64,000 bases of DNA from Auricularia sp. M13 (GCA_037042915.1 CM073197.1:4030001-4094000), one strand, 5' to 3'. Counted from the first letter of the stretch, positions 18,520 through 30,013 are shown. Program-made: numbers and translations. Notes: generated from the letters alone by a model not told the origin.

Positions 18520-21027
18520 ATGTCGAACCTCATGGACTTCCTCTCGAGCATTATGGCCGCGTCCAGCGCAGGCAAGCTGCCGTCGACGAAGCAGGCGAAC
18601 GCGATGGCCGACTGGCTCCTCGCGTCGCCCCTGATCCAACTCGAGTCGCCCCATGGCGGCAAGCTCAGCGAGCACGGCACGGCGGTTGTGCGCGATCTGC
18701 GCGAGCTCGTACAGGCGTACCAGGCCGCCGCGGCCGCGAAGAACGGCGACGACGTCCTGCAGGACGCGCTTTTCGAGCTCGCGCAATCCGATACCGGCGC
18801 TCAGACAGGAGAGGCGAAGGGCGAGGCGAAGGATTTCGCGGGCGCGGTCAGGCTCATGTTCGACACGGCGCTCAGCCACTTTGCGCGTGGCGACGAGTGG
18901 GCGAGTCTTGCGAGGTTGACCATAGCGGACGTCGCAGAGGTCGTCGAGGGCCAGGCAGGCGCGGCCAAGCAACACCTCCGCAGCACCGAGCGCGACGTTC
19001 AGGAGGGCACGCGTGATGCGATGGGGCGCACGAGCAGCGAGAAGGCGCAGGCGGGCGACGACAAGAGGCAGAAGTTCGAGAAGCGCATGGAGGCCGTCAA
19101 GACTGTCGGCGGGCAGGCGATCGGCGCAGGCCAGGATATCAAAGACGAGACGCGCCGTGTGGCGGACAACGCGTCTAGGCGGTTTGACGATGCGGTCTTT
19201 GGCGTGCGTCGTCTGCGCGTCTTGTCGTCTGTCTCCTGACGGCTTTGTCTGCGTGCAGATTGCGGAACGCGCCCAGAGCGACCCCGAGTACCGCCGCGCA
19301 GTCGACACGTGCTTCTCGCTCTACCACAAGTACATGGAACGCGCGCTCGACAAGGCCAAAGGCGTCGAGAACGGCGGCGTGTCCGACTTCGAGCGCCAGA
19401 TGGCCGACATCATGCAGGACCCGCGCGTTGCGGTTGCTCTGGGCAAGCTGCGCGTGCTTATCGAGCGCTTCGCCGGCGGTAAAAGCCTCGACGACCTCCT
19501 CACCGCGGCCGCGGCGTGCGCGACGGATATTCGCGAGGACGCCGATGTTCGCGCGTGGTTTGACGAGGCTGAACAGTTCGTGCGGCGCTCGATGGATGAG
19601 CCGGGCTTCTTGCGCTCGGAGGAGCGCGACAGGGACCGCGAGAATCTTATGGAGCGCTGGCGAGAACTGAAGAGCTCCGATACGGACGCCGGAAGGAAGT
19701 GGGCGGCGGATGTGCAGCTGCTGGAGAAGGAGTGCGAGATCTTCTCGGAGGCCATGCAGAGGGACGGGAATCTGCAGCGTCTCAAGGAGGCGCATGTTGC
19801 TCTCGGGAAGATGGCTGTCAACGCCGCGCCCACTGCAGGCAAGCTCCTCATCGGGCAGGCGGGGGGGTCATGAGCGACCTTACCGAGGTTCTTTTGCCGC
19901 GCTTGTTCTCGATGCTCAAGGAGATCCCTCTGCCTCGGTGCGTTTTGTCTTCATCGATGCTAGAGAGTTTGCAGGCTGACGCTGCGCGTGAACAGTACCG
20001 AATTCGTCGACGACGGTACTGAGGTCGTACTCCAGGACCTGACGTTCGAGAGCCTCAACCTCCTCCCCGGCCACGTTACGATCACGAACACGACGAGTGT
20101 CAACATCGACGCGCCGGCGGTAGGCCAAACCCAGCGCAACGTGTCGACCCGCACGCGCCTGCAGTTCACGGGCGTACAGATGCAGCTTAAGCAGGTGTCG
20201 TTCTTCTTCCACGACAAGTCGCTGCCCGCCGTCAAGACTGTCACCGGCCTCATGGACGTGACCATTCCCGAAAAGGGCGTGGATATGGATCTGACACTCG
20301 TTATGCTCCCTACTGCGACCGGCGCCGATGAGAGGCGCAAGCGCCACGGGTTCCATCGCGTCGAGAACGTCAAGGTCCATTTGGACGGCGTCAAGATTGG
20401 GATCAAGGAGAGCAATCACCAAGTTAGTACTCGCGTGCTGCTTCTCGTATCGATTTCGAGCGTCTGGCTGACTGCCCGCTCGGCGTATAGGTGCTGCTCA
20501 GCATGCTGAAGCCTATCATGCGTACCCGCCTTTCTGCAGTGCTTAGCGAGACGCTCGAGCAGTACACGCGCATCACGATGGAGGCACTGGACGGCATGGC
20601 GTGGGACGTGCACACGCGTGCGCAGGTCTTCGCCGACGCTGGTGCCCCTAGCATCCCGGCGTACATCAGCGGGCTGGTCAGCTTCTTCGGGCGTTCCACC
20701 GAGGGCAAGAGTGCGCTGGCGGACTTGACGACGACGAACGTCGGCGTCGTCAAGGAGCTCGAGGGCAAGAATAAGGCATTCGCGATCGGCGCGGGTCCGC
20801 AACTTGTTTCGGGCGAAAAGCACGGGCCTGTGGCGACGAGCTCGCGCGCGGCGTTGACTGCTACGGACGCGCACAATAAGGCTGCGCTCGCCGCGCCCGC
20901 GCCGAAGATCGAGGGGTTCACTGAGGCGTTGACGCGGAAGAGGGATGCGGAGAAGGGCGTGTCGGGATGGAGGACCTCCGCGTACGACTTGCCTGCGTAT
21001 GCGCACCTGAGCATGAAGAAGGTTTAG
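18520..21027 (+). CDS. HAM1-like protein (HAM1_N/HAM1_C family)
   Basis: Four exons: 18520-19203, 19259-19937, 19996-20422, 20491-21027, with introns of 55, 58 and 68 nt and CTGAC branch sites; about 775 residues. The N-terminal two thirds is alpha-helical, with LEA-like amphipathic repeats around residues 150-230. The junction EIPLPR|TEFVDDGTEVVLQDL and the following beta-rich segment match fungal HAM1-like proteins, whose C-terminal half resembles BPI/SMP lipid-binding folds. Role inferred: membrane-lipid association; named after hyphal anastomosis genes. Odd point: exon 2 needs one extra base at a run of seven G (19861-19867); with eight G the frame runs on as GVMSDLTEVLLPRLF. Either an assembly error or a real frameshift. 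Confidence 0.8.
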
Positions 21028-21253
21028 ATTGCTGTGTTTTCTTGTAGTGATAGTTTCGTAGAGCAGATAAAAAATATTGGGTTTGCGTTTCTTGTCGGCT
21101 TGTGCGGGTTCGTTGTTTGAGGTGCTGCTGCTGCAAGCGATCGCGCAAGAAAGCTCTGTTGCAGATGCTAATCTATTACGACGCTGCCGCCAGTATCGCG
21201 ACTCCTTCAGAGAAATATACATGCGAAGAGGGAGAGGAAAACCGCCAGATACC

Positions 21254-22102
21254 CTATCTCCTGCCTGAAAGCGCCGTTGGGCGGTCTGCACTGGCTGTTA
21301 ATTTAGCGTAGAACGATGGGTACTTCACGTACGACGCGCTGCCTGGTAGAAATGGTGAAGTCCCTAGGGCCGAATCTGGCTGTGGTTGAGGCTCGGGTGC
21401 CGTAGACTTGTCTGTAGTGCATGCAGTTGTATCTTTGGTGGAAGATTGTATTTCCACAGGGAGTGGGGTGATGGAAAAGTACGGCTGCACAGATTCATCA
21501 ATCCTAGTGTGGCAGCTTCAAGGGATTACAACACGAACTTTGCCCTGGTATTCGGAAACCTCGTAGAATGTTAACTGGGTGGAAGTGAGTCATTAGATAT
21601 TAAGCGAAGAGGTATACGACTCCATGGCTTCTCACGTTGTAGGATCCCGCTGGGACGCAATCTGAGACGTTGAAGTCCAGGTGCTTGACTGTGCTGCCTT
21701 CCTCGCCGGATAGGAATGTTGCGTTTGCGACGACCGAGAAGTTTGTGTTCGTCTGAGCGGAGACGAGGAATATTGTGAGGTTTCTGATTGAAGAGTCTGC
21801 GTGGGCTGAGAGTTGGCCGTTGCCGGAGACCTGTTCGTCGCGTGTAAGCAATGAGGCGCAAAGACGTTGCCATCGAACGCACGTCTACGGCTATAGGCAT
21901 GTTGGATCCGGCATGGTAAGGACTGCAGCATCGTGCGTGTCATCGAGACGGTCTGCAGCGGCGAGGAAACCTCGCATTTATCTGTAACGGACCTCCCAGG
22001 GTTTGGAGCGTCGATGATGGACAGCCCGCGGGTGAAGTACTGGCCGTTATACAGCTGCGCTGCTGCGATTGAACATAGAGAAAGGACAGGAAGAGTGCGC
22101 AT
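21254..22102 (-). CDS. Small secreted protein, five exons
   Basis: Exons 22102-21993, 21922-21883, 21830-21636, 21574-21539, 21484-21254 join in frame to 203 residues. The signal peptide is MRTLPVLSLCSIAAA; the mature chain starts QLYNGQYFTRGLSIIDAPNPG. The body keeps the pattern of an Agaricomycete secreted family: HAGSNMPIAVDVSGNG, then NLTIFLVSAQTNTNFSVV, GSTVKHLDFNVSDCVPAGSYNLTFYE and PYFSITPLPVEIQ, suggesting a beta-sandwich. Several N-glycosylation sequons (NLT, NFS, NAT, NVS) fit secretion. The last ~60 residues are a Thr/Pro/Ser-rich tail. The function of the family is not known to me. Each junction restores a family motif, which supports the model. Confidence 0.75.
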
Positions 22103-22301
22103 TGCAAGTCGCAAAAGCTCACGGCGGTGATGGTGGTCCGAAAGATAGGCGCGTCGCGAGCCGCGCGGACGCAGTTGAGTGATAGTCAGGAACATGCACG
22201 GGCCTGCGTCCGAAATATCGCCGCGCGGAAATTTGAAGAACTATGTATAAACAGACAGTGTACTGTATTGAACGAGCACGGGAACTTGATAAGGAAAGGT
22301 A

Positions 22302-23909
22302 TTATGACACCGCCCGGCGCGGCAAGTTCGACTTGGCCTTGTTCTTGATGACCACCCCGCGAGTTATAATCTTCGGCATGGTACCACCGTCCTTCGAAAT
22401 GGAGAGCCCCAACCTGGTCTTCAAGACGCGTGCTAGGTCGGTCGCAAAGACAAAGGGGAGATCTTGAAGGGAACGCGACGCGAAATATTCCTCGTCCTTC
22501 TCCAGGACGACCGCGTCGAGTCTCAGTGTAGATGCTCCAGGCAGTGAAGCAACAGCCGGCGAGTCCAAAGGGGTGAGCATTCTCCGCGATCCGCTACTAG
22601 ATACGAGGAACTTGAGTTGCGTGACTGCAGGGAGGGTCGCAAGGAGCGGCCAGAAAATCTCCGGGAAGCACTGGTCGGAGACGACGACAGCGGTTACTAT
22701 GGGAAAGGGTATGTCCGCCAGCACGCGGCGCAGGTCCTTCTCCACCAGCGCGCATTCGCGGGAGAACCCACGGTCAGCATCGCTGAGCACCAGTCGATAT
22801 CCCTGCCAGCCCGCTGCGAGAAGCGACAATGTGCGCGGGCGCATGGCCGCGACCTCCGCCAGGACGTCCTTGGCAATGTGCTTGGTGGGCCACATCAGCC
22901 GCACGCGCGGAATCGCGTGCAGCTCGTAGGGCGGGAGCTGCATGATTCTGTCGTCGGGCGACTCGTGGCCGAAGGTGAAGGACTGCAGACAATGGGACAG
23001 GCCGTGACTCGGAACCTCTGGACAGTATTCCAGAGAACCATAATTCGGGATATGGAGGTACTCGAGGCTGGGAAATAGGGTGAATATGCGCGGTGTCCAG
23101 ATTGTTGAAGGATCGATATTGAATTGGTGTCCCACCACGAGCTTTACGACGGAGGTGAGCGGGTCCATATTCTCAGGTAGGACTGGGAGGGCTCCCTCTA
23201 GAGAGAGGGACTTCAGTCCCGGAACTCTGAATCCATCGTTAAGAGAAAGGCCTTGATGGTTCGTGCGATTGAGGAGTGCCAGATCCTCCAGGAGCGGGGC
23301 AGGACTGCTGATAACCCTGCCAAGCCGTTCTAGCTGTTCGGTACGCGGCATAAATTCTAGGTCAAGTGAACGCAAGCGGCCGACTATGGTCGGATAGACG
23401 CTACAGAATGCATCCAGGTACATGCCGTATGCGCCGTAGACTTTGAGGTCTACTGGATGGTCGCCGGACCAGCTCAGGATTTGTTGTAGGAACCCCGGAT
23501 TCGACCAATAAAGAGCATCAGGATCGTCTCTAGCTTTATAGTTGTGCTTAGATACGAGTTTTAGACGGACCCAGAGGCGATGGTCCGACGTTGCTGCGGT
23601 ACGCCAGTAGCGACAGACGCGCGCAAACTGCACGCGGTCCTTGCATGGAAGGTGCAGAAATATATCAGAAAGAACCGTTTGAGGAAGTAGGTTCGCTTGA
23701 ACAGTAGCATTCCACCGCTGCGCGGCATGGGCGAGAACGGCGTGGACTGCGGCGGCCGCGTGCCCTACGGTTTCAACTGCATCGATTCTACAACCATAAG
23801 CCGCGCAGAACAGCCGCAATAGACAAGGCTTACTCTTTTCGCCCTTTGAATGCGGCGTTGCAGAATAGCTGCAGATATCGTTCGAGTTCGGCCTCACGTG
23901 CGGGAGCAA
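22302..23909 (-). CDS. F-box/LRR-type protein
   Basis: An open frame of 535 residues. The F-box lies at ~72-115 (LLPQTVLSDIFLHLPCKDRVQFARVCRYWR...HRLWVRL), followed by ~400 residues of irregular leucine-rich strands (RLRSLDLEFMP, LEDLALLN, LKSLSLEGALPVLP, LEYLHIPNYG). Such proteins bind Skp1 through the F-box and present targets to an SCF ubiquitin ligase. The start is uncertain: no Met lies between residue 1 and the F-box, so the first ~60 residues may be leader or an unrecognised first exon. Agaricomycetes carry many members of this class and the target cannot be inferred. Confidence 0.75.
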   Translation of the reverse strand: MLPHVRPNSNDICSYSATPHSKGEKSKPCLLRLFCAAYGCRIDAVETVGHAAAAVHAVLAHAAQRWNATVQANLLPQTVLSDIFLHLPCKDRVQFARVCRYWRTAATSDHRLWVRLKLVSKHNYKARDDPDALYWSNPGFLQQILSWSGDHPVDLKVYGAYGMYLDAFCSVYPTIVGRLRSLDLEFMPRTEQLERLGRVISSPAPLLEDLALLNRTNHQGLSLNDGFRVPGLKSLSLEGALPVLPENMDPLTSVVKLVVGHQFNIDPSTIWTPRIFTLFPSLEYLHIPNYGSLEYCPEVPSHGLSHCLQSFTFGHESPDDRIMQLPPYELHAIPRVRLMWPTKHIAKDVLAEVAAMRPRTLSLLAAGWQGYRLVLSDADRGFSRECALVEKDLRRVLADIPFPIVTAVVVSDQCFPEIFWPLLATLPAVTQLKFLVSSSGSRRMLTPLDSPAVASLPGASTLRLDAVVLEKDEEYFASRSLQDLPFVFATDLARVLKTRLGLSISKDGGTMPKIITRGVVIKNKAKSNLPRRAVS

Positions 23910-24730
23910 GCATCAAAAGCACAATCTAACTCCGATGCAACCCCTTTCTCAGCCACTGCACAGTCCGAGAGTGCACCAAACTCATACACCTTGTAGGATT
24001 TTCGACAAGAATGCGAGCCGCAGAGGATCCGGAAACGCCCACCGGATTTGCTGAAAACCGTCAGATAGATAGCGTGCATTAGCGATTCGCGTTTGCACAA
24101 ATACAATGCAGGCAACCAAGCTCGCTTTGAGGACTTGAAGCGGACGAAAAATATAATTTCACTCATCTGGGTCGGCTGGTGGTGCTTTGAGGCCCATATT
24201 TCCTCTCAAATTATGCCCGTGAGTGCCTTTGTAGCGGTTGCGAGGCTCCTGGTTGCTCCTTACGTAAGCAGTCGGAAGGCAGGGACCGCGACGCGCTCCA
24301 AACTCCGCGTGAATACTGTACTGGTTCGTTCCACAGCTTCTGACGAATCCTCCGAAATACCTCTGCTCGCGATTTTAATTATTAGATGCCGGTGCTTCAG
24401 CCCCATAGAACTCTTCCTCGCCGCGTACGCCATGGGTCCAAACTGCAGCAAGAGATTGAGCTCTCCTCGCCAGGTACACCGCGCTGAAGTTAAATGTTTG
24501 AATAATGCCTGATGCAGCGCAGAAGCAGCTATCTCCTGTGGAAACCTGATTGTACAGGACGTTTCGCACTTACTAGTTCACACTGCAATTGTGTCTTCAG
24601 CAGGTTTGCTATGCATGAGATGACTCAGTGACTTTCTGCGCCGGGGAATAGGATGCAGGTACCTGAGTCAGACTGGTCTGTCGGGTATTCTTATACATAA
24701 CCGCTAGTCGGGAGTCGCCGCAACGCTGCT
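23910..24730. other. Intergenic, no gene seen
   Basis: Divergent upstream region between the F-box gene (-) and the acyl-CoA ligase (+). Only short shadow frames; no clear TATA box. Confidence 0.45.
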
Positions 24731-27273
24731 ATGTTCGCTCCCACATCGTCGTCTCTGCCGCCGGCCGACGCTGTCCTTCGACAACCCGTCCCAGCGTCAC
24801 TTCCAGTCAACCAGACGCCTCTGGTACGCTTGCGGCTGGATATTTGGCTTTCAGAACCTGACAAATGGCTTAGAACCCGTTAAACTTCCTGCTTCGTGCT
24901 GCGTCCATATATCCCGACAAGCTCGCACTCGCCCATCCCGACGTCCCGCATCCAGTGCAGTACACATATGCCGTATGGGCCCAGCGCGTGCAGAACCTGG
25001 CCTACGCCTTGCTGGACGCTGGTTTGCGGCCACGGGATCGCGTTGCGGTTATCGCGCCGAATTGGTCAGCCTCATGATACCCCAGATTGCTGTGCTGACA
25101 ATCCCGTCCTGCAGTCCCCTCATAGCAGGTCTGCATTGCGTCGCTTGTTCTACATAAGGAATGCTAAGAGAAACCCAGATGCACATTTCGGGGCCCTGGC
25201 GGCACGGACGGTTGTCACAACTATCAAGTGCGTGCAATTCTGCTCTCATTGTATGGCCTTCATTCACGCGCGGCAACGCTGGCAGCTACCGCCTGACGAA
25301 GCATGAGGTCGACTACATACTTGAGCACAGCGGCGCGAAGATCATTCTGGCCGACCACGAGTGGGCGCATCTCGTCGAAGGCCACAACATCCCGGTCGTT
25401 ATAAGCCATGACACCGGCCGGAAAGGCTGCCCGTACGAAGCGTTCCTCGACCGCGGGAGACGGGCCAGTCGCGAGCGCGGCTGGGCGGGACTCGAGATTG
25501 AAACGGACGAGAACGCCGCCGCGACGCTCTGCTACACGTAGGCTTTCATCCAGCGTATGCCCTGCTCTGACGCGTATGGACAGGTCTGGAACGACGGGTC
25601 GTGTGCGCATTCCGCGTCTTCCGCTTTAATCACATTCTGACCTGGTGCCGATAGCCGAAAGGTGTCATTGGGACCTTGCGCGGTGGGTAATTGTCCGGTT
25701 GAATCGCCTGTAACATTAAACTAATAATACTTCTTAAGGCTCCTACCTCGCCGCCATTGCCAATGCATACGAGTCGCGTCTGACGCGAGAGTCCACGTAC
25801 CTCTGGTACGAATCTGCCCTCTTGCACTTCCGAGCGACTCATGCGGGCTTCCAGGGTTCTTCCATGTTTCATGCGGCGGGTTGGACATTTCCGTGGGCCA
25901 ATGTCTTTGCCTTCGACACGCAGGTCCGCCAACCATTTAATCCCCGCGCCACGACTTGACGTGTCGATCTGCAGATCACACTTCGGACGGTGAACAATAC
26001 GCTGATCTGGAACCACCTTCTGCGTAACGGCGTCACGCACTATTGCGGCGCACCGACCGTGCAGGTATGCGCGCCAGACAGATCTTCTGGGTAGCGCGGG
26101 ATGACCTGAATTCCACTGCAGATTGGGCTCATCCACTCGCCTGAGGCGAAGCGGCTCCCGAACCCCGCAACGGCCATTATCGCTGGCAGCGCGCCTACGG
26201 CGGCGCTCATCGCCGGCCTGGAGAAGCTAAACATCGCGACTGTGCATGTATACGGGCTGACGTGCGTGCGCCTGTATGCTAAATGGCTTGTCGATGCTAA
26301 CACGCCTTCTCCAGCGAGGTTTGCATTGGCACTGGTCCATGATGCGACGCTTAGAGCACATTGCAGACATATGGCCCTATGACGCGCAACTACCCGCAGC
26401 CGGCCTGGGCCACCCTGACCGCGGACGAGCGCTCGAAGTTCATCGCGCGGCAAGGGCACGGGTTCGCGACGGCGGACGAGGTGCGCGTCGTCGAGCAGCG
26501 CGACGACGGGAAGATCGTCGACGTTCCGAGTGATGGCAAGGCTGTGGGCGAGATAGTCATGCGCGGCAACATCGTCATGCGCGAGGTACGGGCGCCCCGT
26601 CTTAGAAGCCGCTCGGTGCTGACTCTGTGCCATTAGTATTTCCGCGACGAGAAGGCCACTGCCGAGGCCTTCCGTGGCGGATACTTCCACAGCGGCGACC
26701 TCGCCGTTAGGCATCCAGACGGGACCGTTGCGATTCAGGACCGGAGCAAGGACATTATCATCTCGGGTGGCGAGGTGCGCTGATTCGTTATCTTCGATAT
26801 ATAGCTTGCTGAATGTTGCACCAGAATGCGTCAAGTCTAGCCATCGAGCAGGGTGAGTTGTCTGCTTGCAATAGCAGTATGCGCGCCGTTTATTTACTCG
26901 TCTTCCGGCAGAACTCGCCGCGCACTCCGACGTGCTCGAAGTCTCCGTTGTAGCCCGACCGCACCCGCGCTGGGGCGAGCGCCCGATGGCGTTCGTCGTT
27001 CTGCGCCCTGGGAAGTCGGCGGATGCATTCGAGGAGCGCCTGAAGAAGTTCGCAAGGGAGCGATTACCCGGCTTCGCGTGCCCCGAATGGGTACGCGTGG
27101 TAGACTCTTTGCCTGTGAGTGTTCCATCCCATTTCGCCAGGCGTGCGGACAGCTTATGGATGATGAATGACGTGCAGAAAACATCGACGGGCAAGATCCT
27201 AAAGGTGGAGTTGCGCAAGATCGCGAAGCAGCTGGGTCAGGAGGAAGAACGCAACGTTCCTGCCAAACTCTAA
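24731..27273 (+). CDS. Peroxisomal-type acyl-CoA ligase (AMP-forming)
   Basis: Seventeen exons by splice signals and homology: 24731-24823, 24874-25064, 25115-25128, 25179-25227, 25286-25537, 25584-25602, 25655-25682, 25739-25805, 25855-25923, 25975-26064, 26122-26261, 26315-26318, 26367-26585, 26637-26774, 26825-26852, 26912-27114, 27178-27273; about 566 residues. Adenylate-forming motifs in order: [48 protein letters not shown] with the catalytic Lys. It activates a carboxylic acid to its CoA thioester using ATP; medium-chain fatty or aromatic acids are likely but unproven. The C-terminus AKL is a PTS1-type peroxisomal signal. Odd: a 4-nt exon supplies the Glu of LTET, and exons 8-9 are one base out of phase unless the 49-nt intron is retained. 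Confidence 0.85.
26315..26318 (+). other. 4-nt micro-exon of the acyl-CoA ligase
   Basis: CGAG between TTCTCCAG and GTTTGC. Exon 11 ends GGG CTG AC and exon 13 starts ACA TAT GGC, so AC+C, GAG, ACA gives Thr-Glu-Thr, the invariant motif. Both flanking introns have good ends, and GCTAAC serves as the branch site of the first. Confidence 0.7.
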
Positions 27274-28105
27274 GCGTCATAGCTGTATCGCTGATATTGA
27301 AGCTTCACTACCCTTTGTGGTCCGGAAAAAACGGCGGGCCTGATGTGCTTCTAATCGTCTGCAGCGACACTTGTCTGACACAGGCAAGACGTCAGACCTC
27401 TGTCAAGGTCATGGCTCATTGCCGGTCTTTCTGAATTGCCTGGTTATGCTTTCCCCCGGTCGTGCTTTTCCCTCATGATTCGCGTCAGAGACAGACTCGA
27501 CCGTGATTGGCGCTGCTATCAGTGCGGTAGCCACTGAGCGGGCTGACCTCGCCCTGTGTACGAAAACTTCTCTCGATAAATGACGACGCTGGGCATCAAT
27601 AGGCATTGGGCGCTGCGCGCCTGTCCGAGCAGGGAGACTGCTGGAAGACTGAGAGTAAGGGGTGTGTCGCCGACAGGCGCGCAGCGAGACTGCTGGAAGA
27701 CTGAGAGTAAGGGGTGTGTCGCGTTGATTTCGGAAGTTCATCTGCGACTGGATGAGACTGCCACGCCCAGGGAGCCTTCACACGCCAGAGGAAAACATTT
27801 ATGCAGATGGCCCAGCCCGCAGAAATAACTACGATGGACCCGGTTGAGTCTCTGCGCTATTATGCACACATACTCCACGAGTCCTCGACTGACCGGCAGA
27901 GAAATCTGGCCACGCTTCGCCTCTTGAACAATGTTTCTCATGTTTGGTTTTTTCTCATGTGCTATTGCGCATGAGGTACGAGGGGTGATGTCGGTATCGT
28001 CGTGCACGTGACAGGTTATGAAGTACCTACTGTACCGCTGTACATTTATAGTAACATGGAAATATGACCCTCCTACATCGAAGGCGAGAAAAACCGTGAG
28101 TATTT
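27274..28105. other. Intergenic with a short direct/inverted repeat cluster
   Basis: No gene seen; holds the repeat at 27,613-27,722. Confidence 0.5.
27613..27722. repeat. 37-bp direct repeat with 14-bp inverted repeat
   Basis: A 37-base block starting GAGACTGCTGGAAGAC occurs at 27634-27670 and 27686-27722 (period 52) with no difference. GCTGCGCGCCTGTC (27613-27626) and its exact complement (27672-27685) flank the first copy. Confidence 0.85.
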
Positions 28106-29677
28106 CTAAGACGAACTAAACCCATACTTCCAGAATTCGTCGTAATCGCTATCGGGACACGTTCTCCCATGGAAGTCCTTGTAGAGAACCTCCGAAAATA
28201 CAGCATAGAACGAATCCAGCTGGTCAATGTCGTCCTTGCAGCGCACTCCGACCATTACAAGGCGAGCCGGTGTGCTGCGCTCGGCCTGTCCCAATAAGAG
28301 ACCGATGTCTCTCAGATCGGCACCGAGAACTTGTTCTTCGCCATCGAGAGAGAAGACAACCAATCTCTCCAACTTGGGGGATCGACAGCTGATAGAAGAA
28401 TACTGTCCCCCTTCATCGTCTTCCTGAGAGAGACGCCTAGACGAATGCCAGAGTGCGAAGCGTTCCGACAGGCGAAACCCACCGGCATTTTCTTCCCGAC
28501 TCAAGTCGATTCGCAGCTCGACGAGCACGGGCAGTTCGGCGTCAAATGCGACGAGACCGGGGATGAAGTCACTTTCGATGCGAATATGGGTGAGATGCCC
28601 CGCGAGCACGCGCAGGTCGCAGAGCGGGTGGCCCGTGGATTGGTACCAGCCGTAGTGCGCAAAAATTCGTCTCCGTCCATCATGAGTGGTCACAGTGCAG
28701 AAAGAAGCCGAATGTTCCCCGCTGGAGAGTGCGTGTAAAGACAGCGGTGCGTGCAAGTCGTCCATCATCATGTACGATATGCCGTCCCACGGCATTCCCA
28801 TCCGAATGACGGGAATGTCCTTTAGACGCAGTTGTCTTGCCAGATGCGGCATTATTGGGTTACATTGACAATCAAAGATGAATAGGTCCTTCAGCGTCAG
28901 ACCTGTGCAGTCCAAGGGCAACGCCGATATGGGCGAGGTTGCGCTACTAGTCTCCCATGAAATGCCCAGCGAGCGTAGCTTGGGGAAATAGCTCTTCAAC
29001 AAGAGCTTGGGCCACACACCCTCGTATCTGAAGCTGATGCCAGGCACGCATGAGAATACCGAGAGCGGCCCCAAGTTTTCGGCGTCGGGAGAAAGCCCGA
29101 CAAATGTCAGAGATCGTAGGAGCGGCGCAGTCCCGCCGAATACATCGCGTGGGACGCCACGAAGAGGCGGGGTATCGTAAGGCGAGGCGGCTCCTAGAGT
29201 GCACTCCCGTAGGCGGGGCGCGGGAGTACATATCGCAGCGAAGAGCATGTCGTGAAGCTGCATTGGGACGAACAGTTGCAACTTGACTAAGTGTGGCAGC
29301 GCTGCGCGTAGGGAGCTGGCGAGATCGTCGCATAGCATGTTGTCCGTCTGCGTCGGGAATGTCATGGTTGGGCTAAAATTGCCATGACACCAGACCATAA
29401 CGCTGAGCGCAAGATCGTGTAGCGCTCCATACGCGACCATCTCCTTGAGTGACGCTATATCCGATGCATAAAGCCCTTGAGAAGCCGAAAAAGTGACGGC
29501 TTGGTGCAGATAATAGCGAGGATGCCTGCGAGCGACTGCCATCCATCTGGAAGAGACAGCAGCGAGATCGTGCAGCCTGGCGTCGGCCATGTAATCGAAT
29601 ACAGATGCCAAAATCTCCGGTGCCAAGCGCTTGGTCGTATCCGCCGTTACCGCCTTCTGCGACTGCGTGACAGGCAT
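28106..29677 (-). CDS. F-box protein
   Basis: Single-exon frame. The Met at 29677 (MPVTQSQKAVTADTTK) is preferred to an upstream in-frame Met at 29734 because the F-box (RLAPEILASVFDYMADARLHDLAAVSSRWMAVARRHPRYYL) then lies ~17 residues in, as usual; 523 residues. After the F-box come leucine-rich, WD-free strands (LVKLQLFVPM, PRLRECTLGA, LLRSLTFVGL, GLTLKDLFIFDC) and acidic loops. Inferred role: substrate adaptor of an SCF ubiquitin ligase. Not closely similar by eye to the F-box genes at 22,302 or 58,278. Confidence 0.75.
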   Translation of the reverse strand: MPVTQSQKAVTADTTKRLAPEILASVFDYMADARLHDLAAVSSRWMAVARRHPRYYLHQAVTFSASQGLYASDIASLKEMVAYGALHDLALSVMVWCHGNFSPTMTFPTQTDNMLCDDLASSLRAALPHLVKLQLFVPMQLHDMLFAAICTPAPRLRECTLGAASPYDTPPLRGVPRDVFGGTAPLLRSLTFVGLSPDAENLGPLSVFSCVPGISFRYEGVWPKLLLKSYFPKLRSLGISWETSSATSPISALPLDCTGLTLKDLFIFDCQCNPIMPHLARQLRLKDIPVIRMGMPWDGISYMMMDDLHAPLSLHALSSGEHSASFCTVTTHDGRRRIFAHYGWYQSTGHPLCDLRVLAGHLTHIRIESDFIPGLVAFDAELPVLVELRIDLSREENAGGFRLSERFALWHSSRRLSQEDDEGGQYSSISCRSPKLERLVVFSLDGEEQVLGADLRDIGLLLGQAERSTPARLVMVGVRCKDDIDQLDSFYAVFSEVLYKDFHGRTCPDSDYDEFWKYGFSSS

Positions 29678-30013
29678 TGCGAGTCTGCAGTGAATGGCGA
29701 GGTGAGAGTCGCAGGGAGAGGCCCGAATCGGCACGTGCGATCAACTAGTATCGGGCTCACAACCGTAGCACCAATCATTGGTTTACGGAAACGTTGGGGA
29801 GCATCGAAAAATGTTCAAGCCTCCGGCCTACAAGCGAAAGGTTGCATTCAGCTTGCTTATGACTGTTGAGAAACACAATATAGTCTACTGCGATTACAGA
29901 GGAGAAAGGCGAAAGGTGATGAAATATCCTGAGCGAATAGATAACGCGAAAGACAGTGTAAGCGTACGTTCCATCCGATGCAAAAATAACAAAAAGTCCA
30001 GGAGGCGCAGAGG

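Noticed and set aside
18103-18520. snoRNA introns as the 5' leader of the HAM1-like gene
   Set aside because: Not excluded, but a good TATA box at 18411 between the last intron and the start codon favours separate transcription units.
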